Positions 17,518 through 27,704 are shown, counted from the first letter of the stretch. The stretch is 64,000 nucleotides of DNA from Turnera subulata (GCA_028386065.3 JAKUCV010004712.1:62001-126000), one strand, 5' to 3'. Made by a program: numbers and translations. The notes: a model not told the origin generated them from the sequence alone.

Positions 17518-19915
17518 GTAACAGCCCGGGTAAAATTTTGGACGTGACTGGTCAGCGAGGCTGAGAAGTATCCGGCGGCCGATCCATATTCATACCAGAG
17601 CTGGATGCACCGGGGGAGAAAATCATGCGATGGCAGTCTTCTGTAAGGACTACTGCCGTGTGGTTCTAATTTTTGCGGGGTCGGGGCGGGGCTGGATGGT
17701 TGAAATTGTTAGAGATAGCGGGGTAAATGGCAGGGGAAGGAACTGGGGAGGGGACAGGTCCGATGGGGGTGTTGGACAACATCTGAGGTAGACGGGTAGG
17801 TGCTGGTGTTGGAAACGTCTTGAAGGGATTGTCTTTTGGGGGCTTCCTTGGACATAAGCTTAGAGATTTTCAAGGGTTGAGGTTTTTTGTTGGATTGCTT
17901 TGAGATTCGAGTAGAGAGCTTATTTTTGGACCGTTTGAGTGTCCCTTCCCCTATGAAATCTTGAAATGTAGGTAGAGCCGGGGAAGGTTCAGGCTGGGAA
18001 TGGGTCACATTATCATTTGTTGTTGGTGGAGGAGGGGAAGGTACAATTGGTAATTCTAGGGAGGCATTTGGTGTGATTTATGTCGGTGGGATGGGTGTAG
18101 TCGGGTTCGGGGTGATGATGGCCTCTGGGTCCTCAGGTCGAGGACGACTTAGAACCTGGAATCTGTTGGGTGGATTGCTAGTATGGGAGGCTAAAGAGGA
18201 AACCAGAGGGCCAGTAATTTGACGCTGAGGTGGCTGCCTAGACCTTCGAGGGACATTCATCCATTCCCCCCGCCCTTCGTTTGTCGAGGTAGTTTGCTCC
18301 CCAGGAGTCATTGCAGATGCAGAGGGGGGCACAGACTTGCCACCCTGAATGAGAAGAGCTACCGGGCAGGCTAGAATGTTATGATCAAGTTTCCCACAAA
18401 AATAACAGATATCTGGTAATCCTTCATACCCGACCTTTAACGGTTCCCCCTCAAGGTATACTGTTCCCTTGAGAGGTTTCGTTAAATCAAGACAAACAGC
18501 TACTCGTGCAAATTTAGCTCTAGTGGGGTTAGAAGTATTACCATCGAGCTTGACCGTTCTTCCCACCATGTTGCCGAGCTGCCGCATGATCCGGGAGTGG
18601 TACCGGTTGGTCGGAAAGTCGGGGAACTGAATCCAGGTGACGATGGAGTCAATTTTGCCGGACGATGCTCGAAAGTTGGGGGACCAAGGTTGCACACTGA
18701 GAACGCTTCTGTAAATGAACCAAGGTCCCTCAGTCAGGGCATGCAAATAATCTTGAGACTCCCAGAACCTTACCAAATAAAAATTATTTTCGAGGTCTAT
18801 AATCTTGATTGCGCCGGTTGGCTTCCAAAGCTCAAACAGTTTTGTACGCAGAGCTGTGAAGCCAATATATCGTCCATATAACTTGACAACAACTGCATTT
18901 TCCCATTGCTTGTCTAATCTGGCCTTAAAAGGATCAGATAAAACTAAATTCTCCACGCCCTCATGTTCGGTCACCATCAAATCTCCTTCTTCGTATTCAG
19001 CCTCGCCCTCAAGTTCCCACGGGTCGGATTGGTATAGCAGGTTGGATCCGGCAAAGAGGGTGTCTCGGTAACTCGGGCGAACATCCTACATGGACTCATC
19101 TGTACCCTCCGGTTTGGTCAGCGCTGGGATGGGTTGGGAGGGCTGGGTCGACCCGGTTGAAATAGGTCGGGTTGGGCCATTGGGTAATGGCCCCGCAACC
19201 GGCGACTCATTTAGCCCGGGTGGATGGATGGTGTTGCTGGCTGTTGCATTGGTGAGTCGGGTGGCTGGAGCTGTCAGTTGGGCCGTTGGTGGTTGAGGCT
19301 GGTCCGACCTGGCGGTAGGTGGTGAGGGGGACCGGATCCGGTCAGTGGCGGGGTCAGTATCGACCGATCTGGTGCGGGAGCGAGAGCGCCGGCGGTGGAC
19401 AGGGCTGACAGGTGGTTCACGGTTCCGGACCTTGCGGGTGGCACGGTCAACGGCCGTCTCCTCTACCTCGGAGTTGGTTTCTGTGGCCATGGAGGCCGGA
19501 GAAGGTAGGGACGTCAACCTTTGGGATTTGGTCGGAATGAATGGGCGAGTTTGCTGGTGAACTCGCGTCGTCAGATGGTGGCCGGAGGCGGAGCACGCGC
19601 GGTTGAGAGACGGCGCGTGGGCTAAATGGCAGTAGCTCCGGCGGCGAGTGGTGGCGCGTGCGGTGGAGATCAGCGGCGAAACTGGAGTGACGGCCTCGCC
19701 TGAAGACGATCTATCAGATGAGAAGGGAGGTGAGCTAAAAAAGCACAGGCGGGAGGGAGTAGAGCTCAACTCCGGTACGGCACCTTCTTCTACTTTTCAC
19801 CACCGGTACTACACCTTCTTCTCCGTTTGCCGCATACGACGACGGCGAGGGGGAAGGCGGTGCTGTGCAGTAATGGAGGAGGTAGATGGCGTCACCAGAG
19901 TAGTGGCTGTTTAGA
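17518..19915 (-). mobile_element. LINE (L1-type) remnant: 5' region and ORF1, ORF2 essentially absent
   Basis: The GC-rich segment contrasts with its AT-rich surroundings. It carries a LINE ORF1 on the minus strand (start about 19490) and some 400 bases of probable 5'-UTR to about 19915. Almost no ORF2 follows. The left border abuts the RPT2 fragment. I could not identify a target-site duplication, so the right border is approximate. Confidence 0.65.
17709..19490 (-). pseudogene. LINE ORF1 (DUF4283 plus CCHC zinc knuckle) with two in-frame stops
   Basis: The reading frame from the ATG at 19490 (MATETNSEVEETAV) is interrupted by TAG at 19086-19088 and TAA at 18078-18080, but the frame is otherwise maintained to 17709. 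An N-terminal SR-rich region precedes a DUF4283 domain (KLYGRYIGFTALRTKL, GPWFIYRSVLSVQPW, VTWIQFPDFP) and a zinc knuckle (CYFCGKLDHNILACP). It is related to the ORF1 at 24359-26200 but clearly older. ORF1 proteins bind element RNA. This copy is not expected to be functional. Confidence 0.88.
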
Positions 19916-20948
19916 TCAGTTGGTGCTTAACCCTTTAGTATATCTGAGAACTTTTTTTCAGAGATTTTGAGTTCTAATGCAACAAAAGCTCTAAGTATAA
20001 TACAAAAGTACAAACTAATTCCAAATTCAACACTTGTCATCATGTAGGTCATTAAAACATACATCCCTCCAAGATTTTGAGTTATTACACCAGTCATCAT
20101 GAAGGTCATTCATAGAATAATTCTAGACAGAATATGACCCATTTTCAAACAATGCCTTGTACACAGATGTTAGGAATTTTGGATGGCACTCAGAGGATAC
20201 AATTTCAATAAACTCGGGTTGATGATACTGTGAGGCATCAGTATCTTTGATATGTTCATAATGAAGTGTATTTTTATTCTTGCTTTCATCCCAAAACCAT
20301 TTTGTATCCCACAAATGGTAATGTCTGTTCCTTAGATGTCTAACAAGTTCATTGCCATTATTCCAGTATTTCTGGATTTGAAATTGCCTATACAGAGGGG
20401 TGCCCTGTGGGATGCGGTGGTGCCACTTGTAATTATGGACATGTTCATCTCCAAAATTTGCCCACTTGTGTTGTATTTTGGACCAAACATCCTGATAATA
20501 TAGTAAGCGCGTTTGCCATGGCCACATCGCCGGATGTACCTTCAAGTATTGGTAGCCCATATTATTGTTTGTCAGTGCAGATATCAAATGGTTCCAATCG
20601 TAAGGCAAATTTTTTTCATCTTCAAGGATGTGGTGAGAAATAATATCTTTTGCCAAAACTTTCATATCCTCCATTTTCTTCTCTGTTTTATGATGAGATA
20701 AGATAACTTTTCGAACTTTCATTACCCCATTAGGATAATGTTTTTCCTTGGTGCCATACAATAATATATTCTCGAGGTTGTGAAGGTACCCATGTTCTTG
20801 TTGCCTTTTGGAGTGAAATTTGATAACTGCTCGAATTAGACCTCGGATAACTTCTACTGTTTCCTCTGTGGGTCTTATGGGATTCCAATCTGTCAAATTT
20901 TGAATTTTGGCTTCTGCTTGAAATTTTTTTGTTGCCCACTCTCTATGC

Positions 20949-20967
20949 TGCCATCGCTCTTTTATTT
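20949..20967. repeat. Left target-site duplication of the LINE (19 bp)
   Basis: TGCCATCGCTCTTTTATTT, identical to 26358-26376. On the element's strand it starts AAATAAAAG, an A-rich start consistent with L1-type target-primed reverse transcription. Confidence 0.95.
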
Positions 20968-21012
20968 TTTGATCAGAAAGACAGGATACAACAAGTTCAA
21001 CTATACGCAGAC

Positions 21013-24000
21013 TTAACATATACGGGTGGCCGGGATTCCGGCCTTATCAGCAGCTAGAAGATGAAGGCAGTCGTCTGGAGGGTGAACCATGTGGGAGACT
21101 CCAAGGGAGGAGTTCAAGGCTAACCTCGCTAGGAAGTCGGCGCATCGATTGACTTCTCTGTATACATGACTGATTCGGATTTGCCAGTTGCGGTTCAAAA
21201 GTTCCTGAACTGCACGAAACATTACCACTGACCTTCTAGCAGCCCAACCTGGGTGTTTGAAGCTGTCTACCACTGATTTGGCATCCAGTTCGACTTCCAA
21301 AAATCGGTATCCCAGCTCCCAGGCTCGTGTTAATCCGTCAAATAGGCCCCATAGTTCTGCTTGAAAAGGAGAGCATCTACCTATATTATGGTAGAATCCA
21401 TGGAGCCAATCTCCGGATGATGATCGAATTAGTCCTCCTGCTGCCGCCTGTCCTCTATTATTGACTGCACCGTCCGTGTTTAATTTCACCCATCTGTGTG
21501 CTGGAGGGGTCCAACATATGGTTTGAGGGGTCGGGCACGGGATCCCCAAGCCTGCAGAGTTGCGCGTCAGATGGGCGCTATAGAACTCGGTTGCCGTTTT
21601 AGTTACTAGATCAGCAGGATTGAATGGAATTTCCTGCTCTTGTTCAAACACATGTTGATTTCTCCATGTCCAGAATTTCCAGCAGGCTGTTCCAAACAAC
21701 ACATTCCAGGGAACCCCTGATGCAGTTCTTTTGCGAGAGGATAGGTTTAATTGCACCCAATCATGTATAGACTGAATTAAAAAGAAATTGTAGGGAATGA
21801 CGGGTGCATAACCTGACCAAAGGTCCTTTATCCAAGGGCAATCGCGGACTAGATGTAACGCTGTTTCCGCGGCAGTGTGGCAGATAGGGCAGAGAGGGCT
21901 TGGGCCAAGATGTCGATGCACTCTTCTTTCATTTGTCATCAAAGCATCATTACTTAGTAGCCACAGAAAGGTACTCACCCTTCGAGGTCCCGGCCAACGC
22001 CATATCAGCCTCCACAGTACGGTGTCTGCATTCTCTTCTTCATTGCACAAGGCTTGATAGGCGGTGCGGGTGGAAAATTCACCGGAGGTAGTATACTTCC
22101 AGTACGCCACGTCTGGTCCTGCTGAGGGGCAGGGAACTAACAAACTTGCTATTTGTAGGCAGATTTGAGTGGGTAGTAAGTGCTGGAAGCGTCCCCAGAG
22201 CCAGCCTCCATAAGGAGCTATATACTGTGATACCGCTTCCTCTCTGGTTTCAGGGGAGAGTTCCTCCCTTGCATGAAGTATTAGAGGTCCAACTCCTTCC
22301 ACCCAAGAATCTGTCCAAAACCTTGCCTGCCGACCGTCTCCTATACACCATTCAATCCCCAAGAGTACCGTTGGCCAAGTCTTCGCAATGCCCCTCCATA
22401 GAGATGAACATTTATTTAAGGGTAGTGAGGTTGGTATCATCGGGCAATTGTCCAGATATTTGGCTCTCAGTACCCGAACCCACAAAGCATCAGGTTGAGA
22501 GATTAAGCCCCACCCAAGTTTGGTTAGCAGGGCCTTGTTCTGTGTAGATAGGAGTTTCAGTCCAAGGCCACCATTGGTCCGAGATGTGCACACTTTCTCC
22601 CACTTCGCTAGATGGATGCGCCGGTTGTCTGGAGTTGACCCCCAGAGGAATTCCCGGCACTTCCCTTCAATTGCATTTACCGTTCCAGCGGGTAGACGTA
22701 CAGTTTGCATTGCATACATTGGTAAGGCTGCAATTACAGATTGTGTGAGAGTCAGCCGGCCAGCCATGGAAAGGTGGCGTCCTGCCCATGATGACAGTCT
22801 TCCCCTTACTCTCTCCATAATGTATTCATAAGAACTGATCTTCACTCGGCCATGGATTAGCGGAACTCCCAGATAACGTCCCAGGTTGTCTGCTTCCATA
22901 AAACCCATTCCATTGACAATGGCCTCTGCTGCTGCCCTGTTGATGTTAGGTGAGAAGAAGATTCTGGTCTTATTCAAACTGACTTTTAACCCTGATGAGG
23001 CTGAGAACAGGTCCAGACATTCCTTAATGACTGCTATCTGGTCTATAGAGGCTTCTGCAAAAAGGATAATATCATCAGCGAACATGACATGGGAGAGAGG
23101 GGGTCCATTGTTGCCTAGTGATATCGGTTTCCACAGTCCGATAGCCACTGCTTGTCGAATTAGTTGGCTCAGTCGTTCCATGCAGAGGACAAATAGGTAA
23201 GGGGAGATAGGGTCTCCTTGTCTCACTCCCCTAGAGGTTTGGAAGGATTCCGTGAGGTTCCCATTCCATATGACTCTCATTTCTGTGTTGGATACACATC
23301 TCATCACACAATCAACCACAGAATTAGGGAGCCTAGCATCCATTAGTGTATCTCGGATGAAGGTCCAGCTGAGTTTGTCATAGGCCTTCTCCAAGTCGAT
23401 TTTTATGGTCATTAGTGCTGTCCCACTCCTCCGAGTATGCATCGTGTGGATGACTTCTTGCACCAGTATGGTGTTGTCCGTGATATGTCTCCCTGGGATG
23501 AAGCTGCTCTGAGTATAATCAATCAGGGATGGCAGGAGAGGTTTTAGCCGTTGGACCAATACTTTAGTGAGGACTTTATAGAGAACATTGCAGAGTCCTA
23601 GTGGCCGGAATTGGTTGATGCTTTCAGGGGCTTCCACTTTTGGTATGATCACTAGTAGGGTTTCATTCAATGTGGTGCTCCACTCTTGTCCGGAGAACAT
23701 TCTTCTTATGAAGGAGCATACTGAGTTAGCTACAGTAGGCCACTGTGTTTGATAGAATAGTGCATGGTACCCATCAGGTCCCGGTGCTTTGTGAGGTCCA
23801 ATGGCAAATAGGGCTTGTTTAATTTCCTCATCTGTTGGCATTATTGCAAGTTCCTGTTGAGCATTCCAAGAGATGGGAGGAAAAGCTCCAGAGATGATAA
23901 ACGGTGGTCGAGTAGAGCAATCCTCCCGAAAAAGCTCCTTGAAGAATGAGACCGCCATTTGTTTCAAGTCCGAGTCTCTGGTGCACCACTGCCCTTCGCC

Positions 24001-24390
24001 ATTCTTTAAGGCACCTATGTGGTTACGTCTTCTACGCGCCATCACACAGGAATGATAGTATGCTGTATTCCGGTCTCCCTCGGTGCTGACCTCGAATTCA
24101 TCACCCCGCCAGAAGAGCCAAATACCACCTGAAAATCCCAATGCTTCCACCCGGTGTGAACGAGGAAATCCAAGTCGACGAATAACTCGGTCTGCCGTAC
24201 TTCCGCTAATTCTCGGTTCCACCAGAATCATAAACGAGGGGTGATTAACGCGAACAATTTCCCTGAGAGTTGTTCTGAATTCGGAGGAGGCAGCTCCTCG
24301 GCAATTCCATATGAGCATCCTGATCATAAATGTAGTCTGGAAGGGGTGAGGATAAGGGTTACTGGGATGGCAGAGGTGGAGCCTCCTCAT
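21013..24390 (-). CDS. LINE ORF2: reverse transcriptase-RNase H, endonuclease domain internally deleted
   Basis: The frame encodes about 1,125 residues. It begins with the start of an apurinic-like endonuclease (MLIWNCRGAASSEFRTTLRE ... GFSGGIWLFWRGDEFEVS) and jumps directly to the linker before the polymerase (EGDRNTAYYHSCVMARRRR). The GDFN and SDH catalytic blocks are absent. The reverse transcriptase is complete in outline: HKAPGPDGYHALFYQ, RQGDPISPYLF and the active-site motif FADDIILFAE. A zf-RVT zinc finger follows (CPICHTAAETALHLVRDCPW), then a type-I RNase H (LNTDGAVNNRGQAAAGG, AELWGL, ELDAKSVVD, NRCADFLARLA). Plant L1-type ORF2 proteins are usually some 200-300 residues longer, matching the missing block. 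Confidence 0.92.
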   Translation of the reverse strand: MRRLHLCHPSNPYPHPFQTTFMIRMLIWNCRGAASSEFRTTLREIVRVNHPSFMILVEPRISGSTADRVIRRLGFPRSHRVEALGFSGGIWLFWRGDEFEVSTEGDRNTAYYHSCVMARRRRNHIGALKNGEGQWCTRDSDLKQMAVSFFKELFREDCSTRPPFIISGAFPPISWNAQQELAIMPTDEEIKQALFAIGPHKAPGPDGYHALFYQTQWPTVANSVCSFIRRMFSGQEWSTTLNETLLVIIPKVEAPESINQFRPLGLCNVLYKVLTKVLVQRLKPLLPSLIDYTQSSFIPGRHITDNTILVQEVIHTMHTRRSGTALMTIKIDLEKAYDKLSWTFIRDTLMDARLPNSVVDCVMRCVSNTEMRVIWNGNLTESFQTSRGVRQGDPISPYLFVLCMERLSQLIRQAVAIGLWKPISLGNNGPPLSHVMFADDIILFAEASIDQIAVIKECLDLFSASSGLKVSLNKTRIFFSPNINRAAAEAIVNGMGFMEADNLGRYLGVPLIHGRVKISSYEYIMERVRGRLSSWAGRHLSMAGRLTLTQSVIAALPMYAMQTVRLPAGTVNAIEGKCREFLWGSTPDNRRIHLAKWEKVCTSRTNGGLGLKLLSTQNKALLTKLGWGLISQPDALWVRVLRAKYLDNCPMIPTSLPLNKCSSLWRGIAKTWPTVLLGIEWCIGDGRQARFWTDSWVEGVGPLILHAREELSPETREEAVSQYIAPYGGWLWGRFQHLLPTQICLQIASLLVPCPSAGPDVAYWKYTTSGEFSTRTAYQALCNEEENADTVLWRLIWRWPGPRRVSTFLWLLSNDALMTNERRVHRHLGPSPLCPICHTAAETALHLVRDCPWIKDLWSGYAPVIPYNFFLIQSIHDWVQLNLSSRKRTASGVPWNVLFGTACWKFWTWRNQHVFEQEQEIPFNPADLVTKTATEFYSAHLTRNSAGLGIPCPTPQTICWTPPAHRWVKLNTDGAVNNRGQAAAGGLIRSSSGDWLHGFYHNIGRCSPFQAELWGLFDGLTRAWELGYRFLEVELDAKSVVDSFKHPGWAARRSVVMFRAVQELLNRNWQIRISHVYREVNRCADFLARLALNSSLGVSHMVHPPDDCLHLLAADKAGIPATRIC

Positions 24391-26200
24391 CACTACTAGG
24401 GAGTCTTTCTTTCATTTCAACATCATCATGTGACTTCATAGTGGGAGGACGAGTCCTGCTACTGTGCACAGTTCTTGTCTTCTTCTTCAGCGATACACCG
24501 ATCGCCGAGAGAGACTTGGGAGTAGACTTTTGCTCTGTTGTAGCATGGTTCAGGTCAGGGGGTTCGGTGGATGGTGGGGAAACTGGCTCTGCCAGAGTTG
24601 GGAGTGGTGTAGAATTACTGGAAGAGGGTGAAGATAATGAGGGGGTTGGGTTGCTGTCATTCGCTGGTAGGATGGAGGAGTGGAATTCGACAGGTAGTGC
24701 TACTTTGGTATGGGATTGGTTCTTGGTAGTAGTTGCAGGCTTAGGTGAATTGTGGACTATTTGTGCTTGTCCCTCGTTGTGGGATGTGTTTGTAATATCA
24801 ACCAAGGGAGTAGTCGGGTTGGTAGTTGGGTGGATTCGTTGTGTATTCTTGGATATTTTAATAGTGGAAGGGGGAGCCTGGTGGTTCTGTCTGGGAACTG
24901 TGGGTATTGCTTTCGGAATTGCAGAGTTCAAATAAGTGGTGGCACTTCCTGGAGTTTCATCTTCGAGGACAGAAAAACGGGAGCCTGACGTGCCCGGAGT
25001 GGTAGGGGCTGTCCGATTTTGTGCTGTCTTCGGTTGCCTGGTTGAGTTTGTTGGTGTTGACTGATGATGGGCTGTCCTCTCAGCCTCCTTCTGATGTTTG
25101 CGCCGGTTAGGTCTTTGGGCTACCATCCATTCACCAAGCTTACCCCCTACAGGAGTCGATGAGGAGCTTGGTCCATCGGTCGCTTTTGCAGTGACGTTGG
25201 GGGACCCCGGATTTCCTGGTGGTGATGAAGTCGCATTGGCAAGTCTTGTCGGACACGAGCTTGTTGGGTGTCCATATTTACCGCAAGCAAAACAAATTTG
25301 GGGTACTCCTTCATAAGATACTGGTTGCACTTGTCCTTCAAATTCAATGATTCCTTTCAATGGCTGTAACAGATCAACTTCCACAGCAACTCTTGCAAAT
25401 TGCCCTCGTTCAATGTTTGTAGTCCTGACATCTGTTTTGATTGGGCGCCCTATTATTCTCCCAAGGAAATTGAGGATACGAGGGTGATACCGGGATACAT
25501 CCAAGTCCGGAAATTGTACCCATACTACCGCTCTAGAGATATTGTTGTGGGATGCACGGAATGAGGGAGACCAGGGTTGAACCGCCAATGCATGACCTAG
25601 GATTTGCCAGGGACCATCCACTAAGGAATGCAGGTAATCCTGTTCATCAGCAAATCGGATGATGTAGAAGTTATTAACCAAGTCAATGACCCGAAAGGCC
25701 CCTTTGGGTTTCCAGAGGTTTTGAATGCGGGATATGAGTGACTTATAGCCAATGTTCCGTCCCAATAGTTTAACTACAACTGCCTTCTCCCATTTTTTAT
25801 TCAGTCGGTGCTTGAATGGTTCAGACAGTTCAATGGCAGGGCCATATTTTCCGTCAACCATTACAATATCTCCTTCTTCGTACTCAGCATCCTCGTCTGA
25901 ATCCCAGGAGGTTTCTTCATGTGTTTCACCAGCTACCGCCGCAAGGTAAGACAGCGGTGCTTTAGGAGCCACCTCCTCTTTCTTGCCCTGTCTCGAATCA
26001 GCCGTCGGTTGTGGCTTAGTTGGAGCATCAGTCTGTGGTTGGGTTACAACAAAGCAGTCTTGAGTTTCCTCATCGGCTTGCGGCATCTCATCGTCTTCTT
26101 GTGGTCTGGCCTTTTTCTTCACAGGGGTGACGCTGTTCAACGCTCCCTTGGGGTTGTCTTGTCCCGTATCCGGAAGATCCGGACCGGATCGTTTTTCCAT
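24359..26200 (-). CDS. LINE ORF1: DUF4283 and CCHC zinc-knuckle RNA-binding protein
   Basis: The ATG at 26200 (MEKRSGPDLPDTGQ) opens a frame of 613 residues. An acidic N-terminal region (EDAEYEEGDIVMVDG) leads into DUF4283 (VVKLLGRNIGYKSLISRIQN, DGPWQILGHALAVQPWSP, AVVWVQFPDLDVSRYHPRIL). A zinc knuckle follows (CFACGKYGHPTSSCP), then a long Ser/Thr/Pro-rich tail. It would bind LINE RNA to form the retrotransposition particle. The frame is intact. Confidence 0.93.
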   Translation of the reverse strand: MEKRSGPDLPDTGQDNPKGALNSVTPVKKKARPQEDDEMPQADEETQDCFVVTQPQTDAPTKPQPTADSRQGKKEEVAPKAPLSYLAAVAGETHEETSWDSDEDAEYEEGDIVMVDGKYGPAIELSEPFKHRLNKKWEKAVVVKLLGRNIGYKSLISRIQNLWKPKGAFRVIDLVNNFYIIRFADEQDYLHSLVDGPWQILGHALAVQPWSPSFRASHNNISRAVVWVQFPDLDVSRYHPRILNFLGRIIGRPIKTDVRTTNIERGQFARVAVEVDLLQPLKGIIEFEGQVQPVSYEGVPQICFACGKYGHPTSSCPTRLANATSSPPGNPGSPNVTAKATDGPSSSSTPVGGKLGEWMVAQRPNRRKHQKEAERTAHHQSTPTNSTRQPKTAQNRTAPTTPGTSGSRFSVLEDETPGSATTYLNSAIPKAIPTVPRQNHQAPPSTIKISKNTQRIHPTTNPTTPLVDITNTSHNEGQAQIVHNSPKPATTTKNQSHTKVALPVEFHSSILPANDSNPTPSLSSPSSSNSTPLPTLAEPVSPPSTEPPDLNHATTEQKSTPKSLSAIGVSLKKKTRTVHSSRTRPPTMKSHDDVEMKERLPSSDEEAPPLPSQ

Positions 26201-26357
26201 TTGTGGGTGAGATCGATCGGATTTCAATTTGGGTATTGTCCTCTATGTGTTTGATGGAATGTCTGTGTGGAAAAAAGAACGCAACAACGGTTAGGTACAG
26301 AGAAAAACACGCGCCATACACGCGCTAAAGACTATTGCTTAATACTTCTTAATTAGT

Positions 26358-26376
26358 TGCCATCGCTCTTTTATTT
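26358..26376. repeat. Right target-site duplication of the LINE (19 bp)
   Basis: Exact copy of 20949-20967. In the host frame it encodes IKERWQ, the last host residues before the element; the same residues reappear on the other side. Confidence 0.95.
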
Positions 26377-26999
26377 CAGCCAACCATGTTTTCAATGTGA
26401 CGTGGCCATCTACTGAAGTAGGTCCAGTTGGTTGCCACTCTACGAGAGAAGTCAATGAGTAGTTTGGACAGTCAGGGGAGCATTGGTGATGGAGGGTAAC
26501 ATCAATGGGGATGAATTGGGAAGAATTAGCTGACGCGCTCTGCTCCCTACTATCAAGAAGATTGGAACCGGTATCAGAAGAAATAACGGGAACATCTGGT
26601 GGAGCTGGTGGAGGTTGGTTCGGAGGTACAGAATCTCTTGGGTCAAGGGTGGGAGGAGGTGGAGGGTGGGAGCTGGTGGAGGTTGATTCGGAAAGTGTAG
26701 GTTGTTGTCGCTTCTGGTCAACCTCTTCCTTTACTCTATTAAGTAACTCACACGCTTCAGTCGGAAAAAAACCATCCTTGGGTGTCAATCTTCCTTGTTG
26801 CAGCTCTTTTACTAATTCTTGTTTGGAAGAAATTATCTTTTCTCGGTCTTTTTCCAGAAGTTCCAAACTGTGTAGATAAGTTTTTTTATTCTTTGACTTC
26901 CCAAGTTGTCTTACAAAAGAATTCCGGTAAGGCTTGTCAGCAAAGGCTTCATCAACCAACAAATGCAATATTTTTCTTTCTTTATTATCATTACCAGCC

Positions 27000-27477
27000 C
27001 TGGAAGAGGGGGAAAAAAAAGCTCATAAATTGCAATCATCAGAAGCTGTTACCCAAGTTGAAATATTTATATATAAAATTCCAAACTTTATCCAAAGCAC
27101 TGAAAGCAAAAGAAATAAATGCTTGCTGTGAGAGAACAAGAACCAGTAGTATATAGAAAAGCCCCCGTTCGGAGAAAAGTATATTGACAAGCCAGGATAT
27201 AAGGGAAGATCAAACTATGTGCAAATATATATACTGAGCTTTTCCTACTTCAATTTCTATGAATTTGGAGATGGCATATTGTAACGCGAAAAAGCTCGGT
27301 TTCTTTCAGACAGGCTCCACTCAATCCAATTAAGAATTTTTTTTTAAAAAAAAACACACAAATAAAATAACGAAAAGACATAATCAAGCAAATAGAAAAC
27401 AAAGAGGATGATTACATGATGCTGAAAACCTTCTCCTTACAAATCTCTTCCTTGTCAGCCTCTTCTTTAGCTTTGTG
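27000..27477. other. Presumed intron/upstream region of the KEN gene
   Basis: A good acceptor on the minus strand at 27000-27002 implies an upstream exon. I could not place one in a compatible phase. A charged stretch near 27430-27480 on the minus strand is a candidate only. Confidence 0.35.
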
Positions 27478-27704
27478 AGGAATCAAGACTCAATCGCTTG
27501 ATGAGAGATTTAGAGTTGTTCCAAATGGTTGCTAGCGAAACCATTCAGGAGACGGAGAGTCAAAAGGTTTTAATAAAATTTAGTACCTAGGAAATGTAAG
27601 AAAAAGCAATTGTCACTTTAAGAGTCATCGTCTTTAAAATTTTAGTACCTAGCAAATATATATAAGAAAGAAAAGAAGAAATAATTAAATTTAATTGATC
27701 ATGG
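27478..27704 (+). repeat. Direct repeat, copy A (~225 bp)
   Basis: Closely similar to 28026-28250: both contain 'gaagactcaatcgcttga' or 'caagactcaatcgcttga', 'gagttgttccaaatgg', 'gcaattgtcactttaagagtcatcg' and 'agtacctagcaaat'. The copies flank a Copia gag remnant. Confidence 0.85.

Larger units (their letters stand above)
20968..26357 (-). mobile_element. Apparently full-length LINE (L1-like), 5,390 bp, inserted in the KEN gene
   Basis: The element is flanked by perfect 19-bp duplications. On the minus strand it has a ~155-base 5'-UTR, ORF1 (24359-26200), ORF2 (21013-24390, overlapping ORF1 by about 30 bases), a short 3'-UTR and a very short A-rich tail. Both ORFs are free of stops and the duplications are identical, so insertion looks recent. 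However, ORF2 lacks most of the endonuclease domain, so this copy could not have cut its own target in its present form. Confidence 0.93.
20123..26999 (-). pseudogene. Pseudokinase-KEN (IRE1/RNase L-like) gene interrupted by a LINE
   Basis: Two segments, 26358-26999 and 20123-20948, form one open frame of about 488 residues once the LINE and one copy of its 19-bp target duplication are discounted. The exon opens after a good acceptor (cccctcttccag). An N-terminal charged and Pro-rich part (about 1-190) is followed by a degenerate kinase: the catalytic-loop equivalent is HGYLHNLENILL instead of HRD....N, and no DFG or glycine loop is evident. Then comes a KEN-like RNase domain: HPAMWPWQTRLLYYQDV resembles the IRE1 KEN start (HPFFW...FFQDVSDRI), and VRHLRNRHYH matches the IRE1 R-N-x3-H catalytic pattern (R420, N421, H425; possible Tyr408). 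No transmembrane segment is visible, so it looks more like RNase L than ER-resident IRE1. The upstream exon(s) were not found. As it stands, translation would end five codons into the LINE. The KEN assignment is by eye. Confidence 0.72.

Noticed and set aside
21875..24055. Many plus-strand ORFs across the LINE
   Set aside because: Antisense shadows of ORF2.
27410..27490. Candidate first exon of the KEN gene (HKAKEEADKEEI then GTAAGG)
   Set aside because: The donor phase does not match the phase required by the acceptor at 27000 in the reading frame that looked coding.
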